NCBI GenBank assembly: GCA_036013505.1 | Contig: CP107851.1 | Span: 1,612,001 to 1,676,000 of the forward strand | Source of the DNA: Streptomyces sp. NBC_00510 | GTDB lineage: Bacteria; Actinomycetota; Actinomycetes; Streptomycetales; Streptomycetaceae | Reading direction: 5' to 3' | DNA: 64,000 nt | The notes under the pieces: model-generated | Told to the model about the DNA's origin: nothing | The model's input: the letters and a program-made list of their open reading frames with translations, nothing else | Databases searched by the model: none | Position numbers and translations under genes: made by a program | In this document: one piece after another, positions 19,672 to 27,843 of the stretch | Position numbering within the stretch: position 1 is the stretch's first letter | How the letters are laid out: the number at the start of each line of letters is the position of its first letter

Positions 19672-19716
19672 GGCTTCCTCCGGGAGTTCCCGTCCACGGC
19701 GTGACACAGACCACGT

Positions 19717-19731
19717 ACGAAACCGTTTCGT
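19717..19731. promoter_or_regulatory. TetR operator 1
   Basis: ACGAAACCGTTTCGT is a perfect 15-bp palindrome with a central C. It overlaps the predicted -35 region of the TetR promoter, whose -10 is probably TATGCT at 19750-19755. An identical copy lies 48 bp downstream. Confidence 0.7.
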
Positions 19732-19764
19732 TTCGATGGACTCCGACCCTATGCTCAGACGAGT

Positions 19765-19779
19765 ACGAAACCGTTTCGT
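19765..19779. promoter_or_regulatory. TetR operator 2
   Basis: The second identical copy of ACGAAACCGTTTCGT sits between the predicted -10 box and the AGGAGGGAG ribosome site of the TetR gene. Flanking bases (GTACG before, TTT after) are also conserved between the copies, so binding by the adjacent regulator is likely. Confidence 0.7.
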
Positions 19780-19797
19780 TTAGGAGGGAGAGGGCCC

Positions 19798-20433
19798 ATG
19801 CCCGCACCGGTCACCGCCCCGGTCACCGCCCGCCGCGGCAGCCGCCTCACCCCGGAACGCGAGGCCGCGGTCTACGCGAGCACCCTCGACCTGCTCCGGG
19901 AGGTCGGCTACGAGGCCCTGACCATGGACGCCGTCGCCGCCCGCGGTCACTGCAGCAAGGCCACCCTGTACCGCCAGTGGGGCGGCAAGGCCGAGCTGGT
20001 CGCCATGGCGCTGCGGCACGAGAAGCCCGTCAGCGCCGGGGACGTCGACACCGGGAGCCTCCGCGGCGACCTGCGCGCCCTGCTGACCCTCGAGGACGAC
20101 CGGCGGCTGGAGCGCGACTGCGCGCTCATGCGCGGTCTGGCCATGGCCCTGCACGCCCACCCCGACCTGCTGCACGCACTGCGCGAGGTCATGATCCAGC
20201 CGGAGCGCTCGGGCCTGGACGCCCTGCTGCGGCGCGCCGTCGACCGCGGGGAGATCAGCGCGGACAACCCGGCGATCCCCTACCTCGTGCAGATGCTGCT
20301 GGGCGCCTTCGCCACCCGGCAGGTGCTCGAAGGCGTCCCGCCCACCCAGAGGTACCTGCTGGCCTTCCTCGACGCGGTGATCCTGCCCGCGCTCGGCGTC
20401 CGCCCCGGCCCCGTTCCCGCGCCCGCTCCCTGA
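19798..20433 (+). CDS. TetR-family repressor of the MMPL exporter
   Basis: A 211-residue regulator with N-terminal HTH at about residues 35-60 (ALTMDAVAARGHCSKATLYR followed by QWGGK) and a TetR C-terminal domain. ATG 19798 follows AGGAGGGAGAGG. Two identical palindromes in its promoter imply autorepression, and the MMPL transporter gene starts 49 bp downstream, so the pair forms a drug- or lipid-responsive regulator/exporter unit. The inducer is unknown. Confidence 0.93.
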   Translation: MPAPVTAPVTARRGSRLTPEREAAVYASTLDLLREVGYEALTMDAVAARGHCSKATLYRQWGGKAELVAMALRHEKPVSAGDVDTGSLRGDLRALLTLEDDRRLERDCALMRGLAMALHAHPDLLHALREVMIQPERSGLDALLRRAVDRGEISADNPAIPYLVQMLLGAFATRQVLEGVPPTQRYLLAFLDAVILPALGVRPGPVPAPAP

Positions 20434-20482
20434 CGGCGCCCCTCCTCCACCGACCCACGAACCCGACAGGGAGTACGCCCCC

Positions 20483-22729
20483 GTGGCCACATTCCTCTAC
20501 CGGACCGGCCGGTTCGCCTTCCGGCGACGGCACTTCGTCGTCCTGATCTGGGTGGCGCTGCTCGCCCTCGCCGGTGTCGACGCCGCCAACGCGCCCGCCG
20601 CGGGCAGTTCCTCCTTCTCCGTGCCCGGCACCGAGTCCCAGAAGGCCTTCGACCTCCTCGACGAGCGCTTCCCCGGCGCCGGATCCGACGGCGCGACCGC
20701 CCGCGTGGTCTTCAAGGCCCCCGCCGGCGGGAAGATGACGGAGAGCACCAACAAGAAGGCCGTCCGGCAGGTCGTGAAAGAGCTGCGGCAGGGCACCGAG
20801 GTCGCCTCCGTCGACGACCCGTACACGGCCAAGGCCGTGAGCGAGGACCGGACCGTCGCCTACGTCCGCGTGGCGTACGAGGTCCCCGGCATGGAGCTGC
20901 GGGACTCCTCCCGCGAGGAACTGGAGACCGCCGCCGGGCACGCCCGCGACAGCGGGCTGACCGTGGAGATCGGCGGTGACGCGCTCCAGACGAGCCCGGA
21001 GACCGGGTCCACCGAGGTGATCGGCATCGCCGTCGCCGCCGTCGTCCTGGTGATCACCTTCGGTTCGCTGGTCTCCGCCGGCCTGCCCCTGGTCACGGCG
21101 CTGATCGGCGTCGGCATCGGCGTCAGCTCCATCACCGCGCTCGCCAGCGCCCTCGACCTGGGGTCCACCACCTCGATCCTGGCGATGATGATCGGCCTGG
21201 CCGTGGGCATCGACTACGCCCTGTTCATCGTGTCCCGCTTCCGCGCCGAACTCGCCGAGGGGCGGCAGGGCGAGGAGGCGGCCGGCCGCGCCGTCGGCAC
21301 CGCGGGCTCCGCCGTGGTCTTCGCCGGGCTGACCGTCGTGATCGCGCTCGTGGGGCTGTCGGTCGTCAACATCCCGATGCTGACGAAGATGGGCGTGGCC
21401 GCCGCCGGCACGGTCGTCATCGCGGTCCTCATCGCCCTCACCCTGGTGCCCGCCCTCATCGGCTTCGCCGGCCGGCGCGTCCGGCCGGCGGACGCCGGGG
21501 GCCTGTTCCGCCGCCGCGACGGGAACGCGCACCACGCCCACCGCAGGCCCCCCACGGAGCGTCCCAACATGGGCACCCGCTGGGCCCGGTTCGTCATCCG
21601 GCGGCCCGTCGCCGTCCTGCTCGTCTGCGTCGCGGCGCTCGGCGCGGTGGCCGTGCCGGCCGCGTCGATCGAACTCGGCCTCGGCGACGACGGCTCCCAG
21701 CCCGTCTCGACGACCCAGCGCCGGGCGTACGACCTGCTGTCGGAGGGCTTCGGCCCCGGTTTCAACGGGCCGCTCGTCGTGGTCGCGGACGTCAAGGGCG
21801 CCGCCGACCCCCGGGGCGCGGTCCGGGAGGCCATCGCGGACATCAAGGGGCTCGACGACGTGGCGGCCGTGACCCCGGCGACGTTCAACAAGGCCGGGAA
21901 CACCGCGATCATCAACGTGGTGCCCGCGTCCAAGCCGAGCAGCGCCGAGACCGAGGACCTGGTCAAGGCGATCCGCACCACGGGTGACGGGATCACCGAG
22001 CGCACCGGTGCCAAGGTCTCCGTCACCGGCACCACGGCGCTGAACATCGACACCTCGCAGAAGCTCACCGACGCGCTGCTGCCCTACCTGGCGCTCGTCG
22101 TCGGCCTCGCCTTCGTGCTGCTGATCGTCGTGTTCCGTTCGGTGCTCGTCCCGCTGAAGGCCGCCCTCGGCTTCCTGCTCTCGGTGGCCGCGGCCCTCGG
22201 CGCGGTCGTCGCGGTCTTCCAGTGGGGCTGGCTCGCCTCGCTCCTGGGCGTCGAGCAGACCGGCCCGATCATGTCGATGATGCCGATCTTCCTCGTGGGC
22301 GTGGTCTTCGGCCTCGCCATGGACTACGAGGTCTTCCTGGTCACCCGGATCCGCGAGGCGCACGTCCACGGCGAGCGGCCCGGGCAGGCCATCGTCACCG
22401 GCTTCCGGCACGGCGCCCGGGTGGTCACCGCCGCCGCGGTCATCATGATCGCCGTCTTCGCCGGGTTCATCGGCTCCGGCGAGGCGATGATCAAGTCGAT
22501 CGGGTTCGGGCTGGCGATCGCGGTCTTCTTCGACGCCTTCATCGTGCGCATGGCCATCGTCCCCGCGGTGCTCGCGCTGCTGGGCAGGCGCGCCTGGTGG
22601 CTCCCGTCCTGGCTGGACCGGATCCTGCCGAACGTCGACGTCGAGGGCGAGGGGCTGCGCCCCGTGTCCGCCGCGGACGGGGCGGAACCGTCCGGTGCGG
22701 CGGCGGAACCGGAGCCGGCCCGCGCCTGA
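20483..22729 (+). CDS. MMPL-family RND transporter
   Basis: A 748-residue inner-membrane transporter with the two-fold MMPL layout: TM1 near residues 17-36, an extracellular domain, five clustered TMs (about 170-330), a hydrophilic loop, then a second half starting near 375 with its own extracellular domain and a terminal TM bundle (about 530-710). The motifs GLAVGIDYALFIVSRFRAEL and GLAMDYEVFLVTRIREAH are the paired TM4/TM10 regions with the proton-relay Asp-Tyr. Relatives export lipids, siderophores or drugs by proton antiport. GTG at 20483, 49 bp after the TetR stop, suggests one operon; a large hairpin follows the gene. Confidence 0.95.
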   Translation: MATFLYRTGRFAFRRRHFVVLIWVALLALAGVDAANAPAAGSSSFSVPGTESQKAFDLLDERFPGAGSDGATARVVFKAPAGGKMTESTNKKAVRQVVKELRQGTEVASVDDPYTAKAVSEDRTVAYVRVAYEVPGMELRDSSREELETAAGHARDSGLTVEIGGDALQTSPETGSTEVIGIAVAAVVLVITFGSLVSAGLPLVTALIGVGIGVSSITALASALDLGSTTSILAMMIGLAVGIDYALFIVSRFRAELAEGRQGEEAAGRAVGTAGSAVVFAGLTVVIALVGLSVVNIPMLTKMGVAAAGTVVIAVLIALTLVPALIGFAGRRVRPADAGGLFRRRDGNAHHAHRRPPTERPNMGTRWARFVIRRPVAVLLVCVAALGAVAVPAASIELGLGDDGSQPVSTTQRRAYDLLSEGFGPGFNGPLVVVADVKGAADPRGAVREAIADIKGLDDVAAVTPATFNKAGNTAIINVVPASKPSSAETEDLVKAIRTTGDGITERTGAKVSVTGTTALNIDTSQKLTDALLPYLALVVGLAFVLLIVVFRSVLVPLKAALGFLLSVAAALGAVVAVFQWGWLASLLGVEQTGPIMSMMPIFLVGVVFGLAMDYEVFLVTRIREAHVHGERPGQAIVTGFRHGARVVTAAAVIMIAVFAGFIGSGEAMIKSIGFGLAIAVFFDAFIVRMAIVPAVLALLGRRAWWLPSWLDRILPNVDVEGEGLRPVSAADGAEPSGAAAEPEPARA

Positions 22730-22764
22730 CCCCACGCCCGACCCCGCGCTCTCCCCGGCGCGTT

Positions 22765-22802
22765 CCCCCGGCCCCGCCGCGCCCCTGCGGCGGGGCCGGG
22801 GG
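22765..22802. terminator. strong terminator after the MMPL gene
   Basis: CCCCCGGCCCCGCCGC (22765-22780) and its exact complement (22787-22802) form a 16-bp perfect stem with a six-base loop, 35 bp after the MMPL stop codon. Confidence 0.8.
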
Positions 22803-22866
22803 CCTGGTGGGTAGCGTGGGGGCGGGCCCTGCGACCGCCGTACGGGCCGCGAAGGGACGGCGCACG

Positions 22867-23628
22867 GTGCAGCAGGAATCGGCGGACTTCCCCGCCCTGG
22901 CCGCGCCCGGTGCGGGGGACCTGGCCGCGCTCGACGAGCGGCTGACCGGCTGCCGGGCCTGCCCGCGGCTGGTCGCCTGGCGCGAGGAGACCGCCCGGGT
23001 CCGGCGCCGCGCCTTCGCCGGGTGGGAGTACTGGGCCCGTCCCGTGCCGGGCTTCGGCCCGCCGGACGCCGCGCTGGCCCTGGTCGGTCTGGCCCCCGCC
23101 GCGCACGGCGGCAACCGTACCGGCCGGATGTTCACCGGCGACCGCTCGGGCGACGTGCTGTTCGAGGCGCTGCACGCCGTCGGCCTGGCCTCCCAGCCCA
23201 CCTCCACGGAACGCGGCGACGGCCTGGAGCTGTACGGGGTACGGGTGACCGCACCCGTCCACTGCGCGCCGCCCGCCAACAAGCCCACCCCCCAGGAGCG
23301 GCTGACCTGCCGCCCCTGGCTGGTGCGTGAGCTGGAACTGCTGCGGCCCACGCTGCGTGCGATCGTCGTCCTCGGCGCGTTCGGCTGGCAGGCGCTGCTG
23401 CCCGTGCTCGGCGGCGCCGGGTACCGGCTGCCGCGGCCGCTGCCCCGGTTCGGGCACGGCGCGCACGTGGAACTGGCGGCCCCCGCGGAAGGGGAGCCGC
23501 CGCTGCACCTGTTCGGCTGCTACCACGTCAGCCAGCAGAACACCTTCACCGGGCGGCTCACCCCCGCCATGCTGCGCGAGGTCCTCGCGACGGCCGCCGC
23601 GCGTGCCGGGCTGCCCGTGACCCGCTGA
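22867..23628 (+). CDS. uracil-DNA glycosylase, family 4/5 (UDGb-like)
   Basis: A 253-residue DNA repair enzyme that excises uracil and possibly hypoxanthine. It has the iron-sulfur cysteines of families 4 and 5: CRACP near residue 33-36 and later Cys in APVHCAPPANK and ERLTCRPWL. Motif A appears as VGLAPAAHGGNRTGRMFTGD, lacking the classical catalytic Asp of family 1, as in family 5, and motif B as CYHVSQQNTFTGRL. GTG 22867 follows AAGGGA by about ten bases. It converges on the ATP-grasp gene with only three bases between stops. Confidence 0.9.
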   Translation: MQQESADFPALAAPGAGDLAALDERLTGCRACPRLVAWREETARVRRRAFAGWEYWARPVPGFGPPDAALALVGLAPAAHGGNRTGRMFTGDRSGDVLFEALHAVGLASQPTSTERGDGLELYGVRVTAPVHCAPPANKPTPQERLTCRPWLVRELELLRPTLRAIVVLGAFGWQALLPVLGGAGYRLPRPLPRFGHGAHVELAAPAEGEPPLHLFGCYHVSQQNTFTGRLTPAMLREVLATAAARAGLPVTR

Positions 23629-23631
23629 GAC

Positions 23632-24510
23632 TCAGCCCGCGGCGCGCACGATCGCGCCGGCGACCACGGGCAGCGAGCCCGGGTGGTCCGCCAGGAACAG
23701 GTTGGGCTCGATGAGCTCCAGTTCCATCACGCACGGGGTGCCGTCCTCGGCGTCGACCAGGTCCACCCGGGCGTAGAGCAGCTCCGGCGTGCCCGGTACG
23801 GCTGCCAGCGCCCGCTCCGCGGCGGCCAGTTCGGCCTCGGTCGGAATCCAGGGGCGCACCCCGGGGTGGGCGACCTTGCGCTGGTCGTAGCGCGTGTCCG
23901 GGGACAGCACGGCGTTCTTGGCGATGGCGTGCAGGAACCGGCCGCCGAGGAAGACCAGGGCGCGCTCGCCGGTGGTGTCGATCCGCGGCATGTAGGGCTG
24001 GACCATCGCGGTGAGGCCCTCCTCGTGCATCCGCGCCACGTGCGCCCGCGCCTCCTCGTGCTGGCCGGGGCGGTAGCGCGCGGCGTAGCGGGCGCCCGCG
24101 CCCGCGGCGGGCTTGACCACGAAATCCCGGTCGCCGGGCAGCCCGCCGGTGCCGCCGCCCGGCGGGAGGTAGCGGGTGGCGACCGCGGGCACGCCGAGGG
24201 AGGCCAGCTCGCCGAGGTAGCGCTTGTCGGAGTTCCAGCGCACGACCGCGGGCGGGTTGAACAGGGTGGTCGCGGCGCCGCAGCGGTCGGCCCAGGCCAG
24301 GAACTCCTCGGTGCGCACGGTGTAGTCCCAGGTCGACCGTATGACCACCAGGTCGAACCCGGCCCAGTCGACGTCCGGGTCGTCCCAGTGCACGATGACG
24401 GCCTCGGCGCCCGCCGCCGCGACGGCGTCCCGCAGCAGGGGCAGGTCGCGGTCGACGGCGCCCTCCGGAAGGTGCGCGGTGGTCACCAGGGCGATCCTCG
24501 GCTGCGGCAC
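23632..24510 (-). CDS. ATP-grasp domain protein (RimK-like)
   Basis: A 292-residue ATP-grasp protein beginning PQPRIALVTTAHLPEG. It has an N-terminal pre-ATP-grasp domain (VVIRSTWDYTVRTEEFL), the ATP-binding Lys in DFVVKPAAGAGARYAARY (about residue 145) and the metal-binding acidic cluster CVMELELIEPNLFL near residue 275. Family members ligate a carboxylate to an amine or thiol; no substrate can be assigned. GTG 24510 follows GGAG. The frame is open upstream but reads through the opposite-strand YchJ gene. It is not obviously connected to the graspetide ligase 9 kb away and has no precursor-like small ORF beside it. Confidence 0.85.
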   Translation of the reverse strand: MPQPRIALVTTAHLPEGAVDRDLPLLRDAVAAAGAEAVIVHWDDPDVDWAGFDLVVIRSTWDYTVRTEEFLAWADRCGAATTLFNPPAVVRWNSDKRYLGELASLGVPAVATRYLPPGGGTGGLPGDRDFVVKPAAGAGARYAARYRPGQHEEARAHVARMHEEGLTAMVQPYMPRIDTTGERALVFLGGRFLHAIAKNAVLSPDTRYDQRKVAHPGVRPWIPTEAELAAAERALAAVPGTPELLYARVDLVDAEDGTPCVMELELIEPNLFLADHPGSLPVVAGAIVRAAG

Positions 24511-24624
24511 GGGGGCTCCTCGGGGTCGGGCGGAGATCTTGCCGTCCCGCAGGCTACCCGGGGGGAATCGCCGGTGGTCACGGGGCCTCCGGGCACGCCC
24601 ACGGCAGCCGTGCACAATGGCGGC

Positions 24625-25068
24625 ATGCCCAAGTCCCGCCCCGGCCGCCGTTCCGCCCCGCGCCCCCACTCCCGTCCCGTGCCGCACTCCCCCGGCACGC
24701 CCTGCCCCTGCGGGCTGCCCGCCACGTACGGCGACTGCTGCGGCCGCTACCACTGCGGCCACGCCGCCGCCCCCACCGCCGAGGCCCTGATGCGCTCCCG
24801 CTACAGCGCCTACGCGGTGCACGACGCGGCGTACGTACTGCGCACCTGGCACCCGGAGACCCGGCCCGCGGAGCTGGACCTCGACCACCACCTGCGCTGG
24901 GAACGGCTGGAGATCCTCGCCACGACCGACGGCAGCGCCTTCCACAGCGAGGGCACCGTCGCCTTCCGCGCGCACTACAGCCTGCGCGGCGAGCACGACG
25001 CGATGGAGGAGAACAGCCGCTTCGTCCGCCACGACGGCGCCTGGGTCTACGTGGCGCCCCTGCCCTGA
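24625..25068 (+). CDS. YchJ-family (UPF0225) SEC-C-like protein
   Basis: A 147-residue protein with an N-terminal basic tail, a cysteine-rich zinc-binding segment (CPCGLPATYGDCCGRYHCG, about residues 27-45) and an NTF2-like fold containing ALMRSRYSAYAVHDAAYVLR and TWHPETRP, as in YchJ proteins. Function unknown. CACAAT lies six bases before ATG 24625, and there is no ribosome site, so the mRNA is probably leaderless. Confidence 0.88.
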   Translation: MPKSRPGRRSAPRPHSRPVPHSPGTPCPCGLPATYGDCCGRYHCGHAAAPTAEALMRSRYSAYAVHDAAYVLRTWHPETRPAELDLDHHLRWERLEILATTDGSAFHSEGTVAFRAHYSLRGEHDAMEENSRFVRHDGAWVYVAPLP

Positions 25069-25088
25069 GCGCGTCCCGGCGAGGGCGC

Positions 25089-25310
25089 ACCGCCCGGGGA
25101 GCCCTCGGCACCGAGCGTCCCGGGCCGCACCCTCACCAGACCCGTCTGCCGGGGCTCATCGCCCCGGGAGCCCCGGCGGCGTCACCATCGCCGCGGCGGC
25201 ACCTCCCCGTGCCGGAACCCGTCCGCGCGGCGGACTGCGCCTGACGCCGCGGAGGTTCACACCCCGCCGGCCGCGCCCGGCGCCTGAGCGCGGTCCTGGA
25301 GCACCGACCC
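25089..25310 (-). pseudogene. possible remnant of a response-regulator C terminus
   Basis: This lies in the 314-bp gap between the YchJ and response-regulator genes. On the minus strand, 25145-25092 encodes TGLVRVRPGTLGAEGSPGG, closely resembling the C-terminal tail TGLVRPRGLGAGGSPER of the intact neighbour; at DNA level 21 of 23 bases match between 25094-25116 and 25387-25409. About 140 bp further, the minus strand reads VLQDRAQAPG, like LRDRAQAVVL in the neighbour. The two pieces are farther apart than in the intact gene and separated by stops, so this would be a decayed partial duplication. No other feature is seen in the gap. Confidence 0.35.
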
Positions 25311-25382
25311 GCGCACGGGCTTCGGGAGGGCGCGGGTGCCTCGCGGACCGGGCGCCTCACCGGCCGTCCGAAGGCGGCGGGG

Positions 25383-26096
25383 TCACCGCTCCGGGGAGCC
25401 CCCGGCACCGAGGCCGCGCGGCCGCACCAGGCCCGTCTCGTAGGCCAGCACCACCGCCTGGGCCCGGTCGCGCAGCGCCAGCTTCGCGAAGATGCGGGCG
25501 ACGTGCGACTTCACCGTCGCCTCGCTCAGCGTCAGTTCCGCGGCCAGTTCGAGGTTGGACAGGCCGCGGCCCAGCAGCGTGAGGACCTCCAGCTCACGGG
25601 GGGTCAGGGCGGCGAGGTCGGCGTGGACCGAAGGCCCGTCCTGCGCGGCCGCGGCCCCGGACGCGAAGCGTTCCACCAGCCTCCGCGTGATCGACGGCGC
25701 CAGCAGGGCGTCCCCCGTATCGACCAGCCGTACGGCCGCCGCCAGGTGCTCCGGGGTGACGTCCTTGAGCAGGAAGCCGCTCGCCCCCACCGACAGCGCC
25801 GTGTAGACGTAGCGGTCCAGGTCGAAGGTGGTCAGGATGAGCACCCGGCACTGCGGGGTCCGCTCCAGGATGCGGCGGGTGGCCTCCAGGCCGTCCATGA
25901 CCGGCATGCGGATGTCCATCAGCACGACGTCCGGCCGCAGCCGGTGTGCCTCGGCGACCGCCTCCGCGCCGTCCGCGGCCTCGCCGACCACCGTGATGCC
26001 GCGCGCGGTGAGGATGAGCCGGAAGCCCGTCCTGATGAGGGTCTGGTCGTCGGCGATCAGCACGCGGGGGGCCGCCCCGTCCGCGGCCGCCGTCAC
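25383..26096 (-). CDS. NarL/LuxR-type response regulator
   Basis: A 237-residue two-component regulator: receiver domain at about 10-125 with acidic pair Asp16-Asp17, phospho-acceptor Asp61 in VVLMDIRMPVMDG and Lys in GFLLKDVTPEHL, then a LuxR helix-turn-helix at about 168-230 (LTPRELEVLTLLGRGLSNLE, SEATVKSHVARIFAKL). Its start overlaps the histidine kinase stop by four bases. It is expected to be phosphorylated by that kinase and to control the divergent ABC transporter. Confidence 0.95.
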   Translation of the reverse strand: MTAAADGAAPRVLIADDQTLIRTGFRLILTARGITVVGEAADGAEAVAEAHRLRPDVVLMDIRMPVMDGLEATRRILERTPQCRVLILTTFDLDRYVYTALSVGASGFLLKDVTPEHLAAAVRLVDTGDALLAPSITRRLVERFASGAAAAQDGPSVHADLAALTPRELEVLTLLGRGLSNLELAAELTLSEATVKSHVARIFAKLALRDRAQAVVLAYETGLVRPRGLGAGGSPER

Positions 26097-26974
26097 GGCC
26101 GGTCCAGCGGGATGCGCGCCCTGACCCGGTAACCGCCGCCGAGGCGGCGCCGGGCGTCCAGGTCTCCCCCGTACACCGCGACCCGTTCGCGCAGGCCCAG
26201 CAGACCGCGTCCGGTGCCCTCACGGCGGCGCGCCACGGCGCGGGCCGGCGCGGACTGCGCGGGCTGCGCGCTCCCGGCTCCGTTCAGCACGCTGGGGCCG
26301 GTGTTGAGCACCTCGACGCGCAACGCACGCTCCGCGTACCGCACCGTCACCTCCGCCTTCCCTCCGTCGCCGTGCCGGAGCGCGTTGGTCAGCGCCTCCT
26401 GGACGATGCGGTACGCCGTCACGTCGATGCCCTGCGGCAGGGGGCGCGGTTCGCCGGAGACGCGCACCTCGACGGGCAGCCCGGCGAAGGAGACCCGGTC
26501 GACGAGCGCCCCCAGCCGGTCCAGGCCGGGCTGCGGGGCCAGCGCCTCGACGCCCTCGTCGCCGGACCCACCCGGAGCAGGCTCCCCGGCCCCGGCGTCC
26601 TCGCCGTCCACGCCGTCCGGGGACGGCGCCAGCAGTCCCAGCAGGTGCCGGAGGTCGGTCATGGCGCCGCGCCCCGCGTCCTCGACCGCCCGGAGCGCCG
26701 CCGCGGCCTCGTCCGGCATGGTGCCCAGCACCTCACGCGCCGCCCCGGCCTGGACCACCATGAGGCTGACATTGTGACTGACGATGTCGTGCAACTCCCG
26801 CGCGATCCGGTCCCGTTCGGCCGCCACCGCGGCGCGCGCCGCGCTCTCCCGTTCCCGCTCCAGCAGCCAGCCGCGTTCCCCCACGGCCGCCTGCCAGCGG
26901 CGCCGCGTGCGCACCAGGGCCACCGCCAGGCACACGGCGGCGAAGCACGCCACCCCCAGCGCCACGACCAGCAC
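26093..26974 (-). CDS. two-component sensor histidine kinase (HisKA_3 type)
   Basis: A 293-residue kinase if the GTG at 26974 is used; this start has GGGGGAG six bases upstream. One transmembrane helix (residues 1-22) is followed by a coiled coil, the dimerisation helix with phospho-acceptor His62 in ARELHDIVSHNVSLMVVQAG, and a HATPase domain (QEALTNALRHGDG N-box, GRGLLGLRERV G-box). Unlike many NarL-type kinases with four to six helices, the input region is minimal, so it may sense through its membrane segment or the neighbouring transporter. Longer forms beginning at 27031 or 27121 are possible. It overlaps the response regulator gene. Confidence 0.88.
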   Translation of the reverse strand: MLVVALGVACFAAVCLAVALVRTRRRWQAAVGERGWLLERERESAARAAVAAERDRIARELHDIVSHNVSLMVVQAGAAREVLGTMPDEAAAALRAVEDAGRGAMTDLRHLLGLLAPSPDGVDGEDAGAGEPAPGGSGDEGVEALAPQPGLDRLGALVDRVSFAGLPVEVRVSGEPRPLPQGIDVTAYRIVQEALTNALRHGDGGKAEVTVRYAERALRVEVLNTGPSVLNGAGSAQPAQSAPARAVARRREGTGRGLLGLRERVAVYGGDLDARRRLGGGYRVRARIPLDRP

Positions 26975-27039
26975 GTCCGGCTCCCCCCTTCGCCACGGGA
27001 TCACCTTCGCAGACGACCACCCCGGACGCATCAGCCCCT

Positions 27040-27060
27040 GGATGCAGGGTTCCTGCATCC
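27040..27060. promoter_or_regulatory. 9-bp inverted repeat between kinase and ABC genes
   Basis: GGATGCAGG and CCTGCATCC are perfect complements with a three-base spacer, in the 161-bp divergent intergenic region. It is the obvious candidate binding site for the NarL-type response regulator. Confidence 0.5.
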
Positions 27061-27122
27061 CCAGGATGAGATCCCCGGCAAGGTGCCATCCGGGGAGGGA
27101 TGTCCAGGCCGCGCCGCACACC

Positions 27123-27128
27123 TAGCGT
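27123..27128 (+). promoter_or_regulatory. predicted -10 box of leaderless ABC operon
   Basis: TAGCGT ends seven bases before ATG 27136, and no ribosome site is present, matching a leaderless transcript for the ABC transporter operon. Confidence 0.5.
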
Positions 27129-27135
27129 CCTGTGC

Positions 27136-27843
27136 ATGGTCACTGAGGACAACAGCGGGAAACCCGTCGTACGGCTCGACGGCGTACGCAAGGAATACGG
27201 CGAGACGACGGCCCTGAACGGCGTCACGCTGGAGATCCGCGCCGGGGAGGCGGTCGCGGTGATGGGCCCCTCGGGGTGCGGCAAGTCCACCTTGCTCAAC
27301 ATGATCGCCGGTCTGGACCGGCCCACGTCCGGCACGGTGCTGGTGCACGGCGAGGACGTGGGGCGGTTGAGCGAGCGGGGCCTCGCCCTGTACCGGCGGC
27401 GCCGCATCGGCATGATCTTCCAGTTCTTCAACCTCGTCGACGACCTGTCCGCGCTGGACAACGTCGCGCTCGCCGCCCAGTTGACCGGCACCCCCGCCCG
27501 GCCGGCCCGGCGGCGCGCCCTGGAACTCTTCGAGGAACTCGGCATCGCGGACCGCGCGAACGCCTATCCGGCCGTGCTGAGCGGCGGCGAACGGCAACGC
27601 GTCGCCGTGGCACGCGCCTTGATGAACCGGCCCGCCCTGCTGCTCGCCGACGAGCCGACCGGCGCCCTGGACAGCCGCGCGGGCGAGCAGGTGATGGACC
27701 TGCTCCTCGACCTCAACCAGATCGGGCAGACGCTCGTCCTGGTCACGCACGACGAGCACCTCGCGCGCCGCTGCGCCAGCCGCCTGGTCACCCTCGCCGA
27801 CGGCCGGGTGACCGGGCAGCACACCCTGGAGCCGTCCGCATGA
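27136..27843 (+). CDS. ABC transporter ATP-binding protein (MacB/LolD-like)
   Basis: A 235-residue ATPase with Walker A GPSGCGKST (about residues 42-50), Q-loop IFQFFNLVDDL, signature LSGGERQRVAVARAL and Walker B LLLADEPTGALDS, then H-loop VTHDEH. It pairs with the FtsX-type permease encoded next, with the ATGA overlap at 27840, forming an exporter or mechanotransmission complex of the type controlled by adjacent two-component systems in antibiotic or envelope stress responses. ATG 27136 is chosen because of the -10 box at leaderless distance. Confidence 0.95.
   Translation: MVTEDNSGKPVVRLDGVRKEYGETTALNGVTLEIRAGEAVAVMGPSGCGKSTLLNMIAGLDRPTSGTVLVHGEDVGRLSERGLALYRRRRIGMIFQFFNLVDDLSALDNVALAAQLTGTPARPARRRALELFEELGIADRANAYPAVLSGGERQRVAVARALMNRPALLLADEPTGALDSRAGEQVMDLLLDLNQIGQTLVLVTHDEHLARRCASRLVTLADGRVTGQHTLEPSA

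Noticed and set aside
23632..24510. Second RiPP ligase locus
   Set aside because: No precursor-like short ORF is visible within 500 bp on either side.
23632..25032. Possible fusion of the ATP-grasp protein with an upstream extension
   Set aside because: The extension is the complement of the YchJ gene; GTG 24510 has its own ribosome site.
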